Counted from the first letter of the stretch, positions 1 through 11,947 are shown. The stretch is 64,000 nucleotides of DNA from Chamaecyparis obtusa (GCA_027943335.1 BSBK01001538.1:1145001-1209000); one strand, 5' to 3'. Notes: a model not told the origin generated them from the sequence alone. Made by a program: numbers and translations.

Positions 1-631
1 GATAAACATTCTGTCAGCTCTACTATGCACACAACACATTCTAGGACCTGTCCAATAAGATAATTGTAGACGCATGCTACACACTATCGGCTCTACCAAA
101 ACAACTAGATCTTTTTCCTCAAGCTAAAATTCTTCATTCACTCTTAATCAAACATCAATAACTCTTGATATCTAAGCTTAATTCCAAGGGTGCATATCCA
201 AAAGATAGGCACAACTCCAGAACCAATAAAATCCCTTTTGGCTCTTCTGAACAAACATAGGAAACTTCAACTGGCGAATAGCGACTGCATACCTTTACTT
301 CTACTAAATATCAGACTATGTGTCCATGACTAAAACATCACTAACATGTCTTCAACATATATCCAAGTGCGCAAGGCTCCATGATAATTGTATGGACAAC
401 CATACATAGAACACTGCCTGTTACTCTATCAGGAACACTACTAACACAAGCTATTGTATAACTATCTGTAATAATAGTTAACCTCTATGCCTATGATATC
501 ATGCTAATATCATGTCCATGCTACATATACTAAAAGATTACTACATAAGATTTCCACACATGCTACATTCCATATGTTGTCATCAATGACAAACATAAAA
601 TCAGTACTGGCCTGCTGGCAAATCTCCAACA
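1..631 (-). repeat. 3' LTR of element A, truncated by the window edge
   Basis: It ends at CTCCAACA (the complement of the TGTTGGAG start) and is followed by the polypurine tract. It aligns with the A 5' LTR from about 4722 rightward and on past the B insertion, and in reverse complement with both LTRs of B. Roughly 670 bases of this LTR lie outside the window. It has a short duplicated ATATCATG segment near 490-515 that the A 5' LTR (about 12355-12370) lacks. Confidence 0.9.
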
Positions 632-644
632 ATCTCCCCCTTTG
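632..644 (-). other. Polypurine tract of element A
   Basis: Plus-strand ATCTCCCCCTTTG, a purine run on the element strand, lies directly against the LTR end. This is the expected second-strand primer position. Similar C-rich modules recur upstream in element terms, near 810-830 and 870-895. Confidence 0.8.
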
Positions 645-996
645 GCATTGATGGAAACATGTGGAATGAAAAACCACCACCAACCCAAATGAATATTTAT
701 TTTATAACATTCTCCATTTCCTCATCAAAACTCCCCCAAAGATGAATCCTCCAACAGTTGCAATATTTTTCAACATTCTCCATTTCCTCAACTGAACTGT
801 TGTCATAATTGAATATTGCTCCCCCTTAGTATATTACTCCTCCTTTTTACTTTTGTTTTTCATGACTTTCTATATTACTCCCCCTTTGACATCAATGGCA
901 AAGGGCACCATTCATTTTAAGCACTAGTACTACTCTTGAGGTAGAGTAGTCAACCTTCCATCAGTCCCTGAGGACTAATGCCTTTCCTTCTTTCTT
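645..996. other. 3' untranslated region of element A
   Basis: Non-coding stretch between the pol stop codon and the polypurine tract. It holds at least two further CTCCCCCTT-type runs, one followed by GACATCAATGGCAAAG, which resemble the true polypurine tract and its flank. No open frame of note. Confidence 0.6.
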
Positions 997-2941
997 CTAA
1001 GTAGAATCAAGGAAGGGAATTACTCCCAACTTCTCCCTAAGATACTCAAAAGTATCCTTTGGCAAGGGCTTTGTAAATATGTTTTCCAACTAAACTTTGG
1101 TACTCACATAGTCCATCTTGACTTCTTTCTTTGTCACTTTCTCTCTTAGGAAGTGATACTTGATCTCAATGTGCTTTATCTTTGCATGCATCACAGGGTT
1201 CTTTGACATATTGATAGTGCTAGTGTTATCACAGAGAATAACAATAGGATAATCAATCTAAATTCCAAAATCCTTTATCATCTGCTTGATCCAAACAATT
1301 GTTGAATAATTCAAGGATGTTGCAACATACTCTTCTTCTATTGTTGACTGAGAAATACAATTTTGTTTCTTGCTTGTCCAAGTGACAAGTCTATCACCAA
1401 GACACATTGCTTTTCCTGATGTACTATTTATGTCATCAACACATCCTACCCAATCCCTATCAGTGTACACATGAAGCTCAACATTTTCTAAATTAGGATA
1501 CCATAGACCATAATCTATAGTGCCTTGCAAGTATCTGAATATCCTTTTTACTACCATGAGGTGACTTTGCTTAGCTTCTTCTATAAATCTTCCAACTATG
1601 CCAACTGTATTGGAAATATCAAGTCTAGTCTGAGTAAGATATATGAGTTTACCAATCATAGACTTGTATAATGTTGTATCCACTGCTGGTGAGTCATCTT
1701 CTTTTGTAAGTTTGCATCTAGTGATCATAGGTGTTCCTACTAGCTTGCAATCATCCATCTTGAATTTCTTCAGTATCTCTTTCACATATTTGGATTGATT
1801 AATAAAAATTCCTTTTTCTATCTGCTACACATTTAGTCCCAAAAAGTATTTGGTAGGACCAATCATACTCATCTCAAACTCATTATGCATTTCTTTGGCA
1901 AATTTTGCACTTAGTTTGTCATTACCTCCAAAGATAATGTCATCAACAAATATAGCTAGAAGTAGTAGACCTTCATATGTCTCTCTAATGAATAGATTAC
2001 AATTTGTTGCTCCTTTCTTGAATCCAATCTTTGTTAGATATCCATCTAGTCTCTCATACCATGCTCTAGGGGCTTGCTTAGGTCCATAGAGGGCCTTCTT
2101 TAATCTGCATACCATATCAGGTCTGTTTGATAAGGTGAATCCTTCTAGATGCTCAATGTATACTTCTTCTTTCAAATCTCCATTCAAGAGTGCTGACTTG
2201 ACATCCATCTGATAAAATTTGAATTTTTTGATTGTAGCATGAGCTAGAAACAACTTAATAGCTTTTGTCTTATCTTTCAAGAATGCAATCCACATCATCC
2301 TAGTATAATCATCAACAAACAAAATGAAATACCTTTAACCATTGTATGATCTTGTTTGAGTTGGACCACATAGGTCTGTATGAATCAGATCCAACTTGTT
2401 CTCTGCTGAATTTTTCTTTCTCCTAAATGAATTTCTCACATGCTTCCCCATCACACATTCCCTACATCTAGTATCAACTAGCTTTGTTATGCTAGGTAGA
2501 TCTCTTACTGCCTTTACATTTCTTATATTTATTATGTTATCAAAATTGATATGACATAGTATTTTATGCCACAACCAACTGTCATCAACTTTAGCAACAA
2601 AACAACTTGCTTCTGAATTGAGTTGGAAAACATTACCTTTAGTCTTTGATCCTGATGCAATCATAACACCATCCTTATTGTTAATGATGCATTTGTCATC
2701 TTTAAACTCCAACTGATAGCCTTTTCCAAGTAACTGTCCAACACTGAGAAGGTTATGCTTCAAACCATCAATATAAAGAACATCATCAGTACTATTCTTT
2801 CCATCCAAGGTGATGGTTCCTCTACCAACTATGGATTTAGGAGTGTTATCTCCAAATCTAACCATGCCACCATTGTATTTTTCTAGATGAACAAACCTAC
2901 CTTTATCACCTGTCATGTGATGTGAACAACCACTGTCTATA
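997..2941 (-). pseudogene. Copia pol of element A (protease, integrase, RT, RNase H), deleted and broken
   Basis: Read from 2941 down to the TAG at 997-999. The protease motif IIDSGCSHHMTG comes first, then the GAG-pre-integrase zinc region and the start of the integrase core (FVDDYTRMMWIAFLKDK). At about 2262 the integrase runs straight into reverse transcriptase (AIKLFLAHATIKKFKFYQMD), so most of the integrase core, its C-terminal part and the first part of RT are missing; the deletion keeps frame. The RT active site FVDDIIFGG and the RNase H segment (YTDRDWVGCVDD) are present. In-frame stops lie at 2335-2337, 1825-1827 and 1258-1260. Element B has a TAG at the position equivalent to 1825. 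It cannot make a working integrase. Confidence 0.9.
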
Positions 2942-2943
2942 AT

Positions 2944-3990
2944 CTAGCCTGTCCTTATATTAGCTTGGGAAATCAATGCTAGCTCTTGTTCCTCTTTCTC
3001 ATCTTTATGATTTTTCTTATTATTCATTTTGTCTGTAATAGAAATGAATCCAATTTCTTCTTCACCTAATTCATCATCTGAAACTCCATCTCTAGCATAG
3101 TAGCATTCCTTAGAGTACTTAGGCTTGTAATCCTTTTTGAGCTTTCTAGCTCTAGTAGGACACTTAGATGCAAAGTGACCGATCTTATTACATGAAAAGC
3201 ACTTAAATGATAATTGACCTTCATATTTTCCTTTTCCTTTCTTTTCTCTTTTGGCAATCATAGCAATGAAATCATCTAGTATTTTTTCTTCTTCATTATC
3301 ATCAAAATTACCAGAAGTGTTTGTAGATTTCTTACCATGAATTATTGCTTTGAAGGTTGTCTCACTCTTTGGTTCTATCTTCAATCTTGAAATCTCAAAA
3401 GTTGAGATTTTGTTTATCAAGGTCTCTCTCTTGAAATTAGATGTAAGCTACATGGTCTCATCAAGGATGTTAATCTTGTTTTCATATTCAAGAGTGACAG
3501 TAATCATCAACTTGTCCATGATGTCTTCTTCTGAGATTTCTCCACCATTGTTCTTGATTCCAGCAACTGCTTTATTGATCCTTTGATTATAAGCTCTGAT
3601 GTTTTCTTCAGGAAACATCTCTAATGCATTATATCTTTTCTTCCATGTTTTTTTGTGCACATCATTTTCTTGTTTGTCACCTTCAAACATGTATTCTAGG
3701 TGCTTCCATATCTTGTGGACAGTGTCTACCTTCTTTATCTTTGAAAATTCACTATCAGATAGGGCGTTGATAAGGGCTTCTTTAGCTATAGCATTTTGAT
3801 GAAACAATTCCTTTTTCCTTTTAGTAGCATCATCCTTTGCAAGGTCTTCTAAGGTAGGAATCTTGGCTTCTTTGATAGTCACATCAAAAACTTCAAAAGA
3901 AATGCACTGCAAATGGGTCACCATCTTGTTCTTCTGATCAAGATAATTATCTCCATAAAAATTAGGACTTTCTTTTCTAAAGTATGCCAT
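2944..3990 (-). pseudogene. Copia gag of element A
   Basis: Starts at ATG 3988-3990 (MAYFRKES), about 40 bases inside the primer site, as in element B. The N-terminal 180 residues match the Copia gag (UBN2-like) region. A TAG at 3448-3450 interrupts it, replacing a Gln codon kept in B. The second part carries an acidic stretch and one CCHC zinc knuckle, CFSCNKIGHFASKC (C-x2-C-x4-H-x4-C), expected to bind RNA in the particle. A second TAG at 2944-2946 replaces the Trp just before the protease motif. Gag and pol would otherwise form one frame. Confidence 0.88.
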
Positions 3991-4031
3991 CTGATCAACC
4001 TTAAGCTCTTAAAATTTCTCTCCAAGGCACT

Positions 4032-4047
4032 TGGCTCTAATACCAAT
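4032..4047 (-). other. Primer-binding site of element A (tRNA-Met)
   Basis: On the element strand it reads ATTGGTATTAGAGCCA, directly after the LTR end CCTAACA. It matches the complement of the initiator tRNA-Met 3' end with one change from TGGTATCAGAGCC. Confidence 0.85.
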
Positions 4048-4812
4048 TGTTAGGAATAGTCCCAAGAGATAACTAAGAGGGGGGGGTGAATCAGTTATCT
4101 ACAAGTTTCAATTCTTTATCCAATTAAGTATAATTAAACATAAAGCATAAACACAATGAAAGAACACATGAACACAACACCAATATTTTGGGTACGGGGA
4201 AACCAAAATAGGTAAAAGCCTTGGTGGGAATTGACACCAACCATTATTTTGTACTAGTGTATTATGATACTTGTTAGAAGATCCTTAACCATGTTAGGAG
4301 TTTCTTTACAATATATTTAGTACAGTAGACCTGGTCAAGGGTCGGACCCTGTTAGGAATCTTTTACAATTGTCCCTATTAGCGGAGAGGATGCACTATCT
4401 GAGAGCTCACTGCTCAAAGGGGTGAAGGCTACAACCTTCTCAATAACATATACACACTATATCTGGATCTTGGTGAACTGCACTTAGACCTATTGTCTGG
4501 ATCAATTCCAATGAATAGCACTAACACTTTTCTTGGTCACATAGACCTTCCTCTAATGGTTCAACACTTTTCACACTCTTCTCTACTCTACTTAATCAAT
4601 TATGAACCACACTCAAGCAATCACAAATGATTACCTATAAATATCTTTCCTCTAAATGATATAATCAAGTAGGCCTATTAGAACCACCTTGAAACCATAT
4701 TAGAGAAACCATAAAAAACTTTGATAAACATTATGTCAGCTCTACTATGCATGCAACACATTCTGGGACTTGTCCAATAAGATAACTATAGACACATGCT
4801 ACACATTTTTGG
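4048..4812 (-). repeat. 5' LTR of element A, part nearest the primer site
   Basis: Begins TGTTAGG (plus strand) and continues through GATTCACCCCCC and CTCCTAAC-type segments in reverse complement. It breaks off at 4812, where element B starts. The last five bases, TTTGG, pair with GTTGG after B as an imperfect target duplication. The rest of the LTR resumes at 11948. Confidence 0.9.
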
Positions 4813-6109
4813 TGTTGGAGATTTTCCAGCAGGCCAGTACTGACTATATGTTTTTCATTGATGACAACATATGGAAAGTAGCATGCATGGAATTCTTATG
4901 TAGTAAACTTTTACTATATGAAGCATGGACATGATATCATGGTTGCAAAGGTTAACTATTAGTACAGACAATTATATAGCAATTGGTGTCAGTAGTATTC
5001 CTGACAGAGTAATAGGTAGTGTTCTGTGTATGGTTGTCAGTATAGTTATCATGGATCCTTGTGTTCTTGGATATATGTTGAAGACATGTTAGTGATATTT
5101 TAGTTATGGACATATATTTTTTTGATGACTAGAAGTGAATTTATGCAGTCGCTATTTGCCAGCAGCAGTTTCCTCTATTTTTTTCAGGAGAGCTGACAAA
5201 GATTTTATTGGTTCTTGAGTTGTGCCTATCTTTAAGGTATGTGCCCTTGGAGTTAATCTTAGAGAAGTGTTATTGATTTTTGGTTAAGTACGCATGAGTT
5301 AATTCAGCATGAGGAGAAAGATCTAGTTATTTTGGTAGAGCCGACAGTGTGTAGCGTGTGTCTACATTTATTTTATTGAACAGGTCCCAGAATGAGTTGC
5401 GTGCATAGTAGATCCAATAGAATGTTTATTGGATTTTTTTATGGTTTCTCTAATATGATTTCAAGGTGGTTCTAATAGAACAACTTGATTATATCATTTA
5501 GAGGAAAGATATTTATAGGCAGTCATTTGTGATTGCTTAAGTGTGGTTCATGGTTGATTAAGTAGAGCAGAGCAGAGTGTGTGAAGTGTTGAGCCATCAG
5601 AAGAAGGTCTATGTGACCAAGTAAATTACTTGTGCTATTCATTGGAATAGATCCAGACAGTAGGTCAAAGTGCAGTTCACCAAGATCCAGATATAGTGTG
5701 TATCTATTAAACAGAAGATTGTAGCCTTCACCCCTTTGAGTAGTGTGCTCTTGAATAGTGCATCCTCTCCTCTAATAGAGATAATTTTAAAATACTCCTA
5801 ATAGGGTCCGACCCTTGACCAAGTCTACTAGACTTAATATATTGTAAAGAAACTCCTAACGGGGTTAAGGATCTTCTAACAAGGATCATTATACACTAGT
5901 ACAAAATATTAGTGGGTATCAAGTCCCACTAGGATTTTTACCTATTTGGGTTTCCCCATAACCAAAATATTGGTGTTGTGTTCATGTGTTCTTTCATTGT
6001 GTTTATGCTTTATGTTTAAGTATACTTAATTGGATAAATAATTGAATCTTGTAGATAACTGATTCACCCCCCCCCCCCTCTCATTTATCTCTTAGGACTA
6101 TTCCTAACA
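4813..6109 (+). repeat. 5' LTR of element B
   Basis: 1297 bases, TGTTGGAGAT... to ...ATTCCTAACA, followed at once by the primer site. Its last 400 bases hold a run of small inverted repeats: CTCTAATAGAG at 5770, a 15-base palindrome at 5821-5835, AACTCCTAACGGGGTT at 5851, and 7-bp arms TAGTGGG/CCCACTA at 5910-5931. A C-tract at about 6066-6079 precedes the end. Confidence 0.93.
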
Positions 6110-6124
6110 ATTGGTATCAAAGCC
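6110..6124 (+). other. Primer-binding site of element B (tRNA-Met)
   Basis: ATTGGTATCAAAGCC immediately follows the LTR; it differs by one base from the usual TGGTATCAGAGCC. Confidence 0.88.
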
Positions 6125-6166
6125 AAGTGCCTCAGAGAGAAATTTTAATAGTTTGAGGTTGATCAG

Positions 6167-7188
6167 ATGGCATACTTCAAGAAAGAAAGTCTTAAGTTTG
6201 ATGGAGAGAATTATCTTGAATGGAAGAACAAGATGGTGACCTATTTGCAGTGCATAGCTTTTGAAGTTTTTGATGTGACTATCAAAGCAGTGAAGGTTCC
6301 CACCTTAGAAGACCTTGCAAAGGATGATTCTACTAATAGGAAAAAGGAATTCTTTCATTAGAATTCTATTGCTAAAGAAGCCCTTATCAACAACATATCT
6401 GATGGTGAGTTTTAAGAAATAAAAAAGGTAGATACAATCCACAAAATATAAAAGCACCTAGAAGACATATTTGAAGGAGACAATCAAGAAAAGGATGCAT
6501 GTAGAAAGACATGGAAGAAAAGGTACAATGCATTAGATATGCTACTTGAAGAAAACATCAGAGCTTACAATCAAAGGATAAATGAAGCAGTTGCTGGAAT
6601 TAGAAACAATGGTGGAGAGATCTCAAAAGAAGATATTATGGACAAGTTGATGACTACTCTTACTCCTGAATATGAAAGAAAGATCAACATCCTTGATGAA
6701 ACCATGCAACTTACATCTAATTTCAAGAGAGAGACTTTGATCCACAAAATCTCAGCTTTTGAGATTTCAAGATTGAAGACTGAACCAAAAAGTGAGACAG
6801 CCTTCAAAGCAACAGTTCATGGTAAGAAATCTGCAAATACTTATGGTAATTTTGATGATGATGATGAAGAGAAAACTCTAGATGATTTCATTTCTATTAT
6901 TTCCATAAGAGAAAAGAAATGAAAAGGAAAATATGAAGGTCAATTACCATTTAAGTTCTTTTCATGTAATAAGATCAGTCACTTTGCATCTAAGTGTCCT
7001 ACTAGAGCTAGAAAGTTCAAAAAGGATTACAAGCCTAAGTATTCTAAGGAATGCTACTATGTTGGAGATGGAGTTTCAGATGAAGAATCTGGTGAAGAAG
7101 AAATTGGATTCATTGCTATTATAGAAAAAATGAATAATAAGATAGTTCATGAAGATAAGAAAGGGAATCAAGAGCTAGCATTAATTTC
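6167..7188 (+). pseudogene. Copia gag of element B
   Basis: ATG at 6167 (MAYFKKES) lies 43 bases after the primer site. The frame matches A gag: UBN2-like N-terminal domain, then the acidic DDDDEEK stretch and a zinc-knuckle region near 6955-6995. There the first cysteine of the CCHC box is changed (FFSCNKISHFASKC). Stops fall at 6359-6361, again near 6416 and 6450, and at 6920-6922. None is shared with A, so the two copies decayed separately in gag. Confidence 0.87.
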
Positions 7189-10100
7189 ACAAGTTGACAT
7201 AAGGACAGACTGGATTATAGACAGTGGTTGTTCACACCACATGATAGGTGATAAAGGTAGGTTTATTTATTTGGACAAATACAATGGCAGTATGGTCATA
7301 TTTGGAGACAACACTCCTAAACCAATAGTTGGTAGAGGAGCCATCACCTTGGATGGAAAGAATAGTACTGATGATGTTCTCTATGTTGATGGTTTGAAAC
7401 ATAACCTTCTCAGTGTTGCATAATTACTTGGAAAAGGCTATCAGTTGGAGTTCAAAGATGAAAAATGCATCATTAACAACAAAGATTGTGTTATGATTGC
7501 ATTAGGCTCAAAGACATGAGGTAATGTTTTTCAACTCAATTCAGAAGCAAGTTGTTTTGTTGCTAAATTTGATGACAGTTGGTTGTGGCATAAAAGACTA
7601 TGTCATATCAATTCTGATAACATAGTAAAGATAAGAAATGTAAAGGTAGTAATAGATCTACCTTGCATAGCAAAGCCAGTCGATACTATATGCAAGGAAT
7701 GTGTAATGGGAAAGCATTTGAGAAATTCATTAAGGAGCAAGCAAAATTCAGTAGAGAACAAGTTGGATCTGATTCGTATAGACCTATGTGGTTACACTCA
7801 AACAAGATCATACTATGGTGAAAGGTATTTCATTTTGTTTGTTGATGATTATACTAGGATGATGTGGGTTGCATTCTTGAAAGATAAGTCAAAAGAATTT
7901 GAGAAATTCAAAATATTCAAAGCTAAGGTTGAGAATGAATATGGACTAAAGACAAAATGTTTGAGATCGGATAGAGGAGGAGAATTCACCTCTGACAGAT
8001 TCTATGAGTACTGCGAAGAGCATGGCATAAAGAGATAGCTAAGTGCACCTAGAACACCTCAGCAGAATGGAATTGCAAATAGAAGGAATAGGATCATTCT
8101 TGATATAGCGCACACCATTATGATAGAAGGAAAAGTTGCACACACCTATTGGAGAGATGTAGTCAATACAGCAGGCTATACCATCAATAGAATTCAATTG
8201 AGGCTAGGCACTAACAAAACACCATATGATCTATGGTTTGGTAATGTTCTCATAGTAGAATACTTCAAAATCTTTGGAAGCAAGTGCTACATCAAGAGGG
8301 ATGAAGCAGTAGGCAAGTTTGATGCAAGAAGTGATGAAGGTATTTTTCTTGGCAACTCTACTAAAAGTAAAGCTTATAGATGTTTCAATTTAAGATTGAA
8401 AAAGATCATTGAAAATGCTCATGTAAATATTGATGAAAATTTTATTGTTCAAGAAAGATATCATGATTACTCACCCATGATTGAAGAAGAACCTAGACCC
8501 TCCACTAGTGAGACAGTCATTGAAGAAATGTTTGATAGTAATTATGTATTATTCAATGACCCTAAGACAATTGAAGAAGAAACTCCTAAGGCTGATGAAT
8601 CATCATCACCTAAAGTTCCAAAGTTTACATCTAGAAATCATTCCAAGAAAGACAGCATTGGAGATTAGACCGACAAAGTCTTAACAAGATCACAAGAAAA
8701 GAACTCAGCTAGCAGTGAAGCGGTATGTTTACTATCTCATATTGAACCTTTAAGTGTTGAAGATGCTTGTAATGATTCATATTGGCATGATTCTATGAAA
8801 GAAGAACTTGATAAAATTATTAAGAATGACACTTGGGAACTGGTCCCAAGACCTAGTGATAAGAATGTGATTGGAACAAAGTGGATATTCAGAAACAAGA
8901 TGAATGAAGATGGTACAGTAGTAAGAAATAAAGCAAGATTAGTATGTAAGGGATATGCACAAAGAGAAGGCATTGATTATTCAGACACATTTGCATCTGT
9001 TAGCAAATTAGAAGCTATTAAGTTGTTTCTAGCCTATGCTACAGTCAAAAACTTCAAATTTTAATTAGAAGGATGTCAAGTCAGCATTCCTAAATGGATA
9101 TTTGAAAGAAGAAGTATACATTGAGAAGCTAGAAGGATTCACCTTATCATACAGACTTGATATGGTATGCAGATTGAAGAAGGCCCTCTATGGACTTAAG
9201 CAAGCCCCTAGAGCATGGTATGAGAGACTAGATGGATACTTCACAAAGATTGGATTCAAGAAAGGAGCAGCAGATTGTAATCTATTCATTATAGAGACAT
9301 CTGAAGGTTTACTACTTATAGCTATATTTGTTGATGACATTATCTTTGGAGGTAATGACAACCTCAATGCTGAATTTGCCAAAGAAATGCAGAATGAGTT
9401 TGAGATGAGTATGATTGGTCCTATCAAATACTTTTTTGGACTAAATGTATAGCAAACAGAAAAAGGAATTTTCATTAGTCAGTCCAAGTATGTGAAAGAG
9501 ATACTGAAGAAATTCAAGATGGATGATTGCAAGCCAGTAGGAACCCCTATGATCATTGGATGCAAGCTTACAAAAGAAGATGAATCACCAGTATTAGATA
9601 TAACATTGTATAAGTCTATGATTGGTAAACTCATATATCTTACTTAGACTAGACTTGATATTTCCAATACAGTTGGCATAGTTGGAAGATTTGCAGCAGA
9701 ACCTAAACAAAGTCACCTCATGGTAGTAAAGAGAATATTCAAATACTTGTAGGGCACTATAGATTATGGTCTATGGTATCCTAATTTAGAAAATGTTGAG
9801 CTTCATGTGTACACTGATCTAGATTGGGTAGGATGTGTTGATGATAGAAAGAGTACATCAAGTGGAGTAGTGTTTCTTGGTGATAGACTTGAAACTTGGA
9901 CAAGAAAGAAACAAATTTGTATTTCTCAATCAACAACAGAAGAAGAGTATGTTGTAGCAGCCTTGAATTGTTCTACAATTTTTTGGATCAAGCAGATGAT
10001 AAAGGATTTTGGAATTCAGATTGATTATCCTATTATTATTCACTGTGATAACACTAGCACTATCAATATGTCAAAAAACCGTATGATGCATGCAAAGAAA

Positions 10101-10280
10101 AATCACATTGAGATCAAGTATCACTTCCTAAGAGAGAAAGTGGTAGAGAAAGAAATCAAGTTGGACTATGTGAGTACTAAAGATTGGTTGGTAGATATAT
10201 TCACAAAGCCCTTGCCTAAGGATAGTTTTGAGTATCTCAGGGAGAAGTTGGGATTCATTCCCTTCCCTGATTCTACTTAG
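7189..10280 (+). pseudogene. Copia pol of element B (protease, integrase, RT, RNase H)
   Basis: Protease motif IIDSGCSHHMIG lies near 7213. The integrase follows from about 7583: an HHCC-type region (MWHKRLCH...CKECVMGK), then the catalytic core from FVDDYTRMMWVAFLKDK to the RSDRGGEF block. RT begins near 8760 (WELVPRPSDKNVIGTKWIF), has the active site FVDDIIFGG at about 9328, and is followed by RNase H (YTDLDWVGCVDDRKS near 9807) and the C-terminal FTKPLPKDSFEYL. It ends at TAG 10278-10280. Stops lie at 7424, about 7518, 8038, 8666, 9062, 9450, about 9645 and about 9749. A small indel near 9062 shifts frame. The ~1.1 kb from about 7896 to 9014 is the part missing from A. Confidence 0.9.
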
Positions 10281-10630
10281 AAGAAAGGAGGAAAGGCATC
10301 AGTCCTTAGGGACTGATGAAAGGTTGACTACTCTACCTCAGGAGCAGTACCGGTGCTTAAAATGAATGGCACCCTTTTCCATTGATGTCAAAGTGGGAGT
10401 AATATATAGAGTCATGAAAAACATAAGTAAAAAGGAGTAATATATGGAGGGGGAGCAGTATTTAGTTATGACATCAATACAGTTGAGGAAATAGAGAATA
10501 TTAGAAAATATTGCAGCAAATGGAGGATTCATCTTTGGGAGATTTTTGAAGAGGAAATGGAGAATATTATAAAAGAAATGTTCATTTGGGTTGGTGGTGG
10601 TTTTTCATTCCACATGTTGCCATCAATGCC
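10281..10630. other. 3' untranslated region of element B
   Basis: No coding potential. It repeats a polypurine-like module: CATTGATGTCAAAGTGGGAG near 10380 and GGAGGGGGAGCAG near 10446, before the real tract at 10631. The same arrangement occurs in A, C and D. Confidence 0.6.
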
Positions 10631-10642
10631 AAAGGGGGAGAT
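10631..10642 (+). other. Polypurine tract of element B
   Basis: AAAGGGGGAGAT directly abuts the 3' LTR start TGTTGGAG. Confidence 0.88.
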
Positions 10643-11947
10643 TGTTGGAGATTCGCCAGCAGGCCAGTACTGACTGTATGTTTGTCATTGATGAGAACAT
10701 ATGGAAAGTAGCATGCATGGAAGTCTTATGTAGTAATCTTTCAATATATGAAGCATGGACATGATATCAACATGATATCATGGGTACAGAGGTTAACTAT
10801 TAGTATAGATAGTTATATAGCAGTTGGTGTGAGCAGTGTTCATGACAAAGTAATAGGCAGTGTTTTGTGTATGGTTGTCTGTATAGTTATCATGGAGCCT
10901 TGCAAGCTTGGATGTATGTTCAAGACATGTTAGTGATGTTTTTGTTATGGATGCATAGTCTTTTGATGAGTAGAAGTGAAGTTATGTAGTCATTATTTGC
11001 TAGCAACAGTTTCCTATGTTTATTCAGGAGAGTCGACAGAGATTTTATTGGTTCTTGAGTTGCACCTATCTTTAGGGTATGCACCCTTGGATTTAAGCTT
11101 GGAGAAGTGTTATTGATGTTTAGTTAAGAGTACATGAGTTAATTCAGCTTGAGGAGAAAGATCCAGTTGTTTTGGTAGAGCCGACAGTGTGTAGTGTGCC
11201 TCTACATTTATCTTATTGGACAGGTCCTAGAATGAGTTGCGTGCATAGTAGAGCCAACAGAATGTTTATTGGAGTTTTTTATGGTTTCTCTAATATGATT
11301 TCAAGGTGGTTCTAATAGGCTGACTTGATTATATCATTTAGAGGAAAGATATTTATAGGTAGTCATTTGTGATTGCTTGAGTGTGGTTAATGGTTGATTA
11401 AGTAGAGCAAAGTAGAGTGTGCGAAGTGTTGAGCCATCAGAAGAAGGTCTATGTGACCAAGTAAAGTACTTGTGCTATCCATTGGAATTGATCCAGATAG
11501 CAGGTCAAAGCATAGTTCATCAATATCTAGATATAGTGTGTATCTATTAAACAGAAGGTTGTAGCCTTCACCCCTTTGAGCAGTGTGCTCTCGGATAGTG
11601 TGTCATCTCCCCTAACAAGGACAATTGTAAAAGACTCCTAATAGGGTCTGACCCTTGACCAGGTCTACTGTACTTAATATATTGTAAAGAAACTCCTAAC
11701 AGAGTTAAGGATCTTCTAAAGGATCATTATACACTAGTACAGAATATTAGTGGGTATCAAGTCCCACCAGGGTTTTTACCTCTTTGGGTTTCTCGGTAAC
11801 CAAAATATTGGTGTTGTGTTCATGTGTTCTTTCATTGTGTTTATGCTTTATGTTTAAGTATACTTAATTGGATAAAGAATTGAATCTTGTAGATAACTGA
11901 TTCACCTCCCCCCCCCTCTTAGTTATCTCTTGGTACTATTCCTAACA
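10643..11947 (+). repeat. 3' LTR of element B
   Basis: 1305 bases, TGTTGGAGATTC... to ...CCTAACA. It differs from the 5' copy by many substitutions and by a 12-base local duplication (CATGATATCAA repeated near 10760-10785). GTTGG follows at 11948-11952. Confidence 0.93.

Larger units (their letters stand above)
4813..11947 (+). mobile_element. Copia element B, full length, nested in the LTR of A
   Basis: A complete LTR retrotransposon of 7.1 kb from the same family as A but in opposite orientation. It has two LTRs of about 1.3 kb (TGTTGG...CCTAACA), a tRNA-Met primer site, gag-pol in the order gag, protease, integrase, RT, RNase H, and a polypurine tract. The A LTR reads continuously across the insertion site (GCTACACA... 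to GGCTCTACCAAAAC). The LTRs differ at roughly one base in ten over their first 250 bases, so the insertion is not recent. At least ten stop codons and one frameshift disable it. Confidence 0.95.

Noticed and set aside
1850..2089. Open frames antisense to the Copia and Gypsy pol genes (for example 1850-2089, 9188-9475, 41884-42099, 43982-44428)
   Set aside because: They are shadows of conserved pol or gag codons on the other strand, with no motif of their own.
1825..2322. Integrase-RT fusion frame in A as a new protein
   Set aside because: It arises from an internal deletion, has no ATG of its own and ends at a stop inside RT.
9450..9461. Programmed readthrough at the shared TAG (followed by CAA or CAG)
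   Set aside because: The context only partly resembles known readthrough signals, the stop lies in the middle of RT, and other stops follow in both copies.
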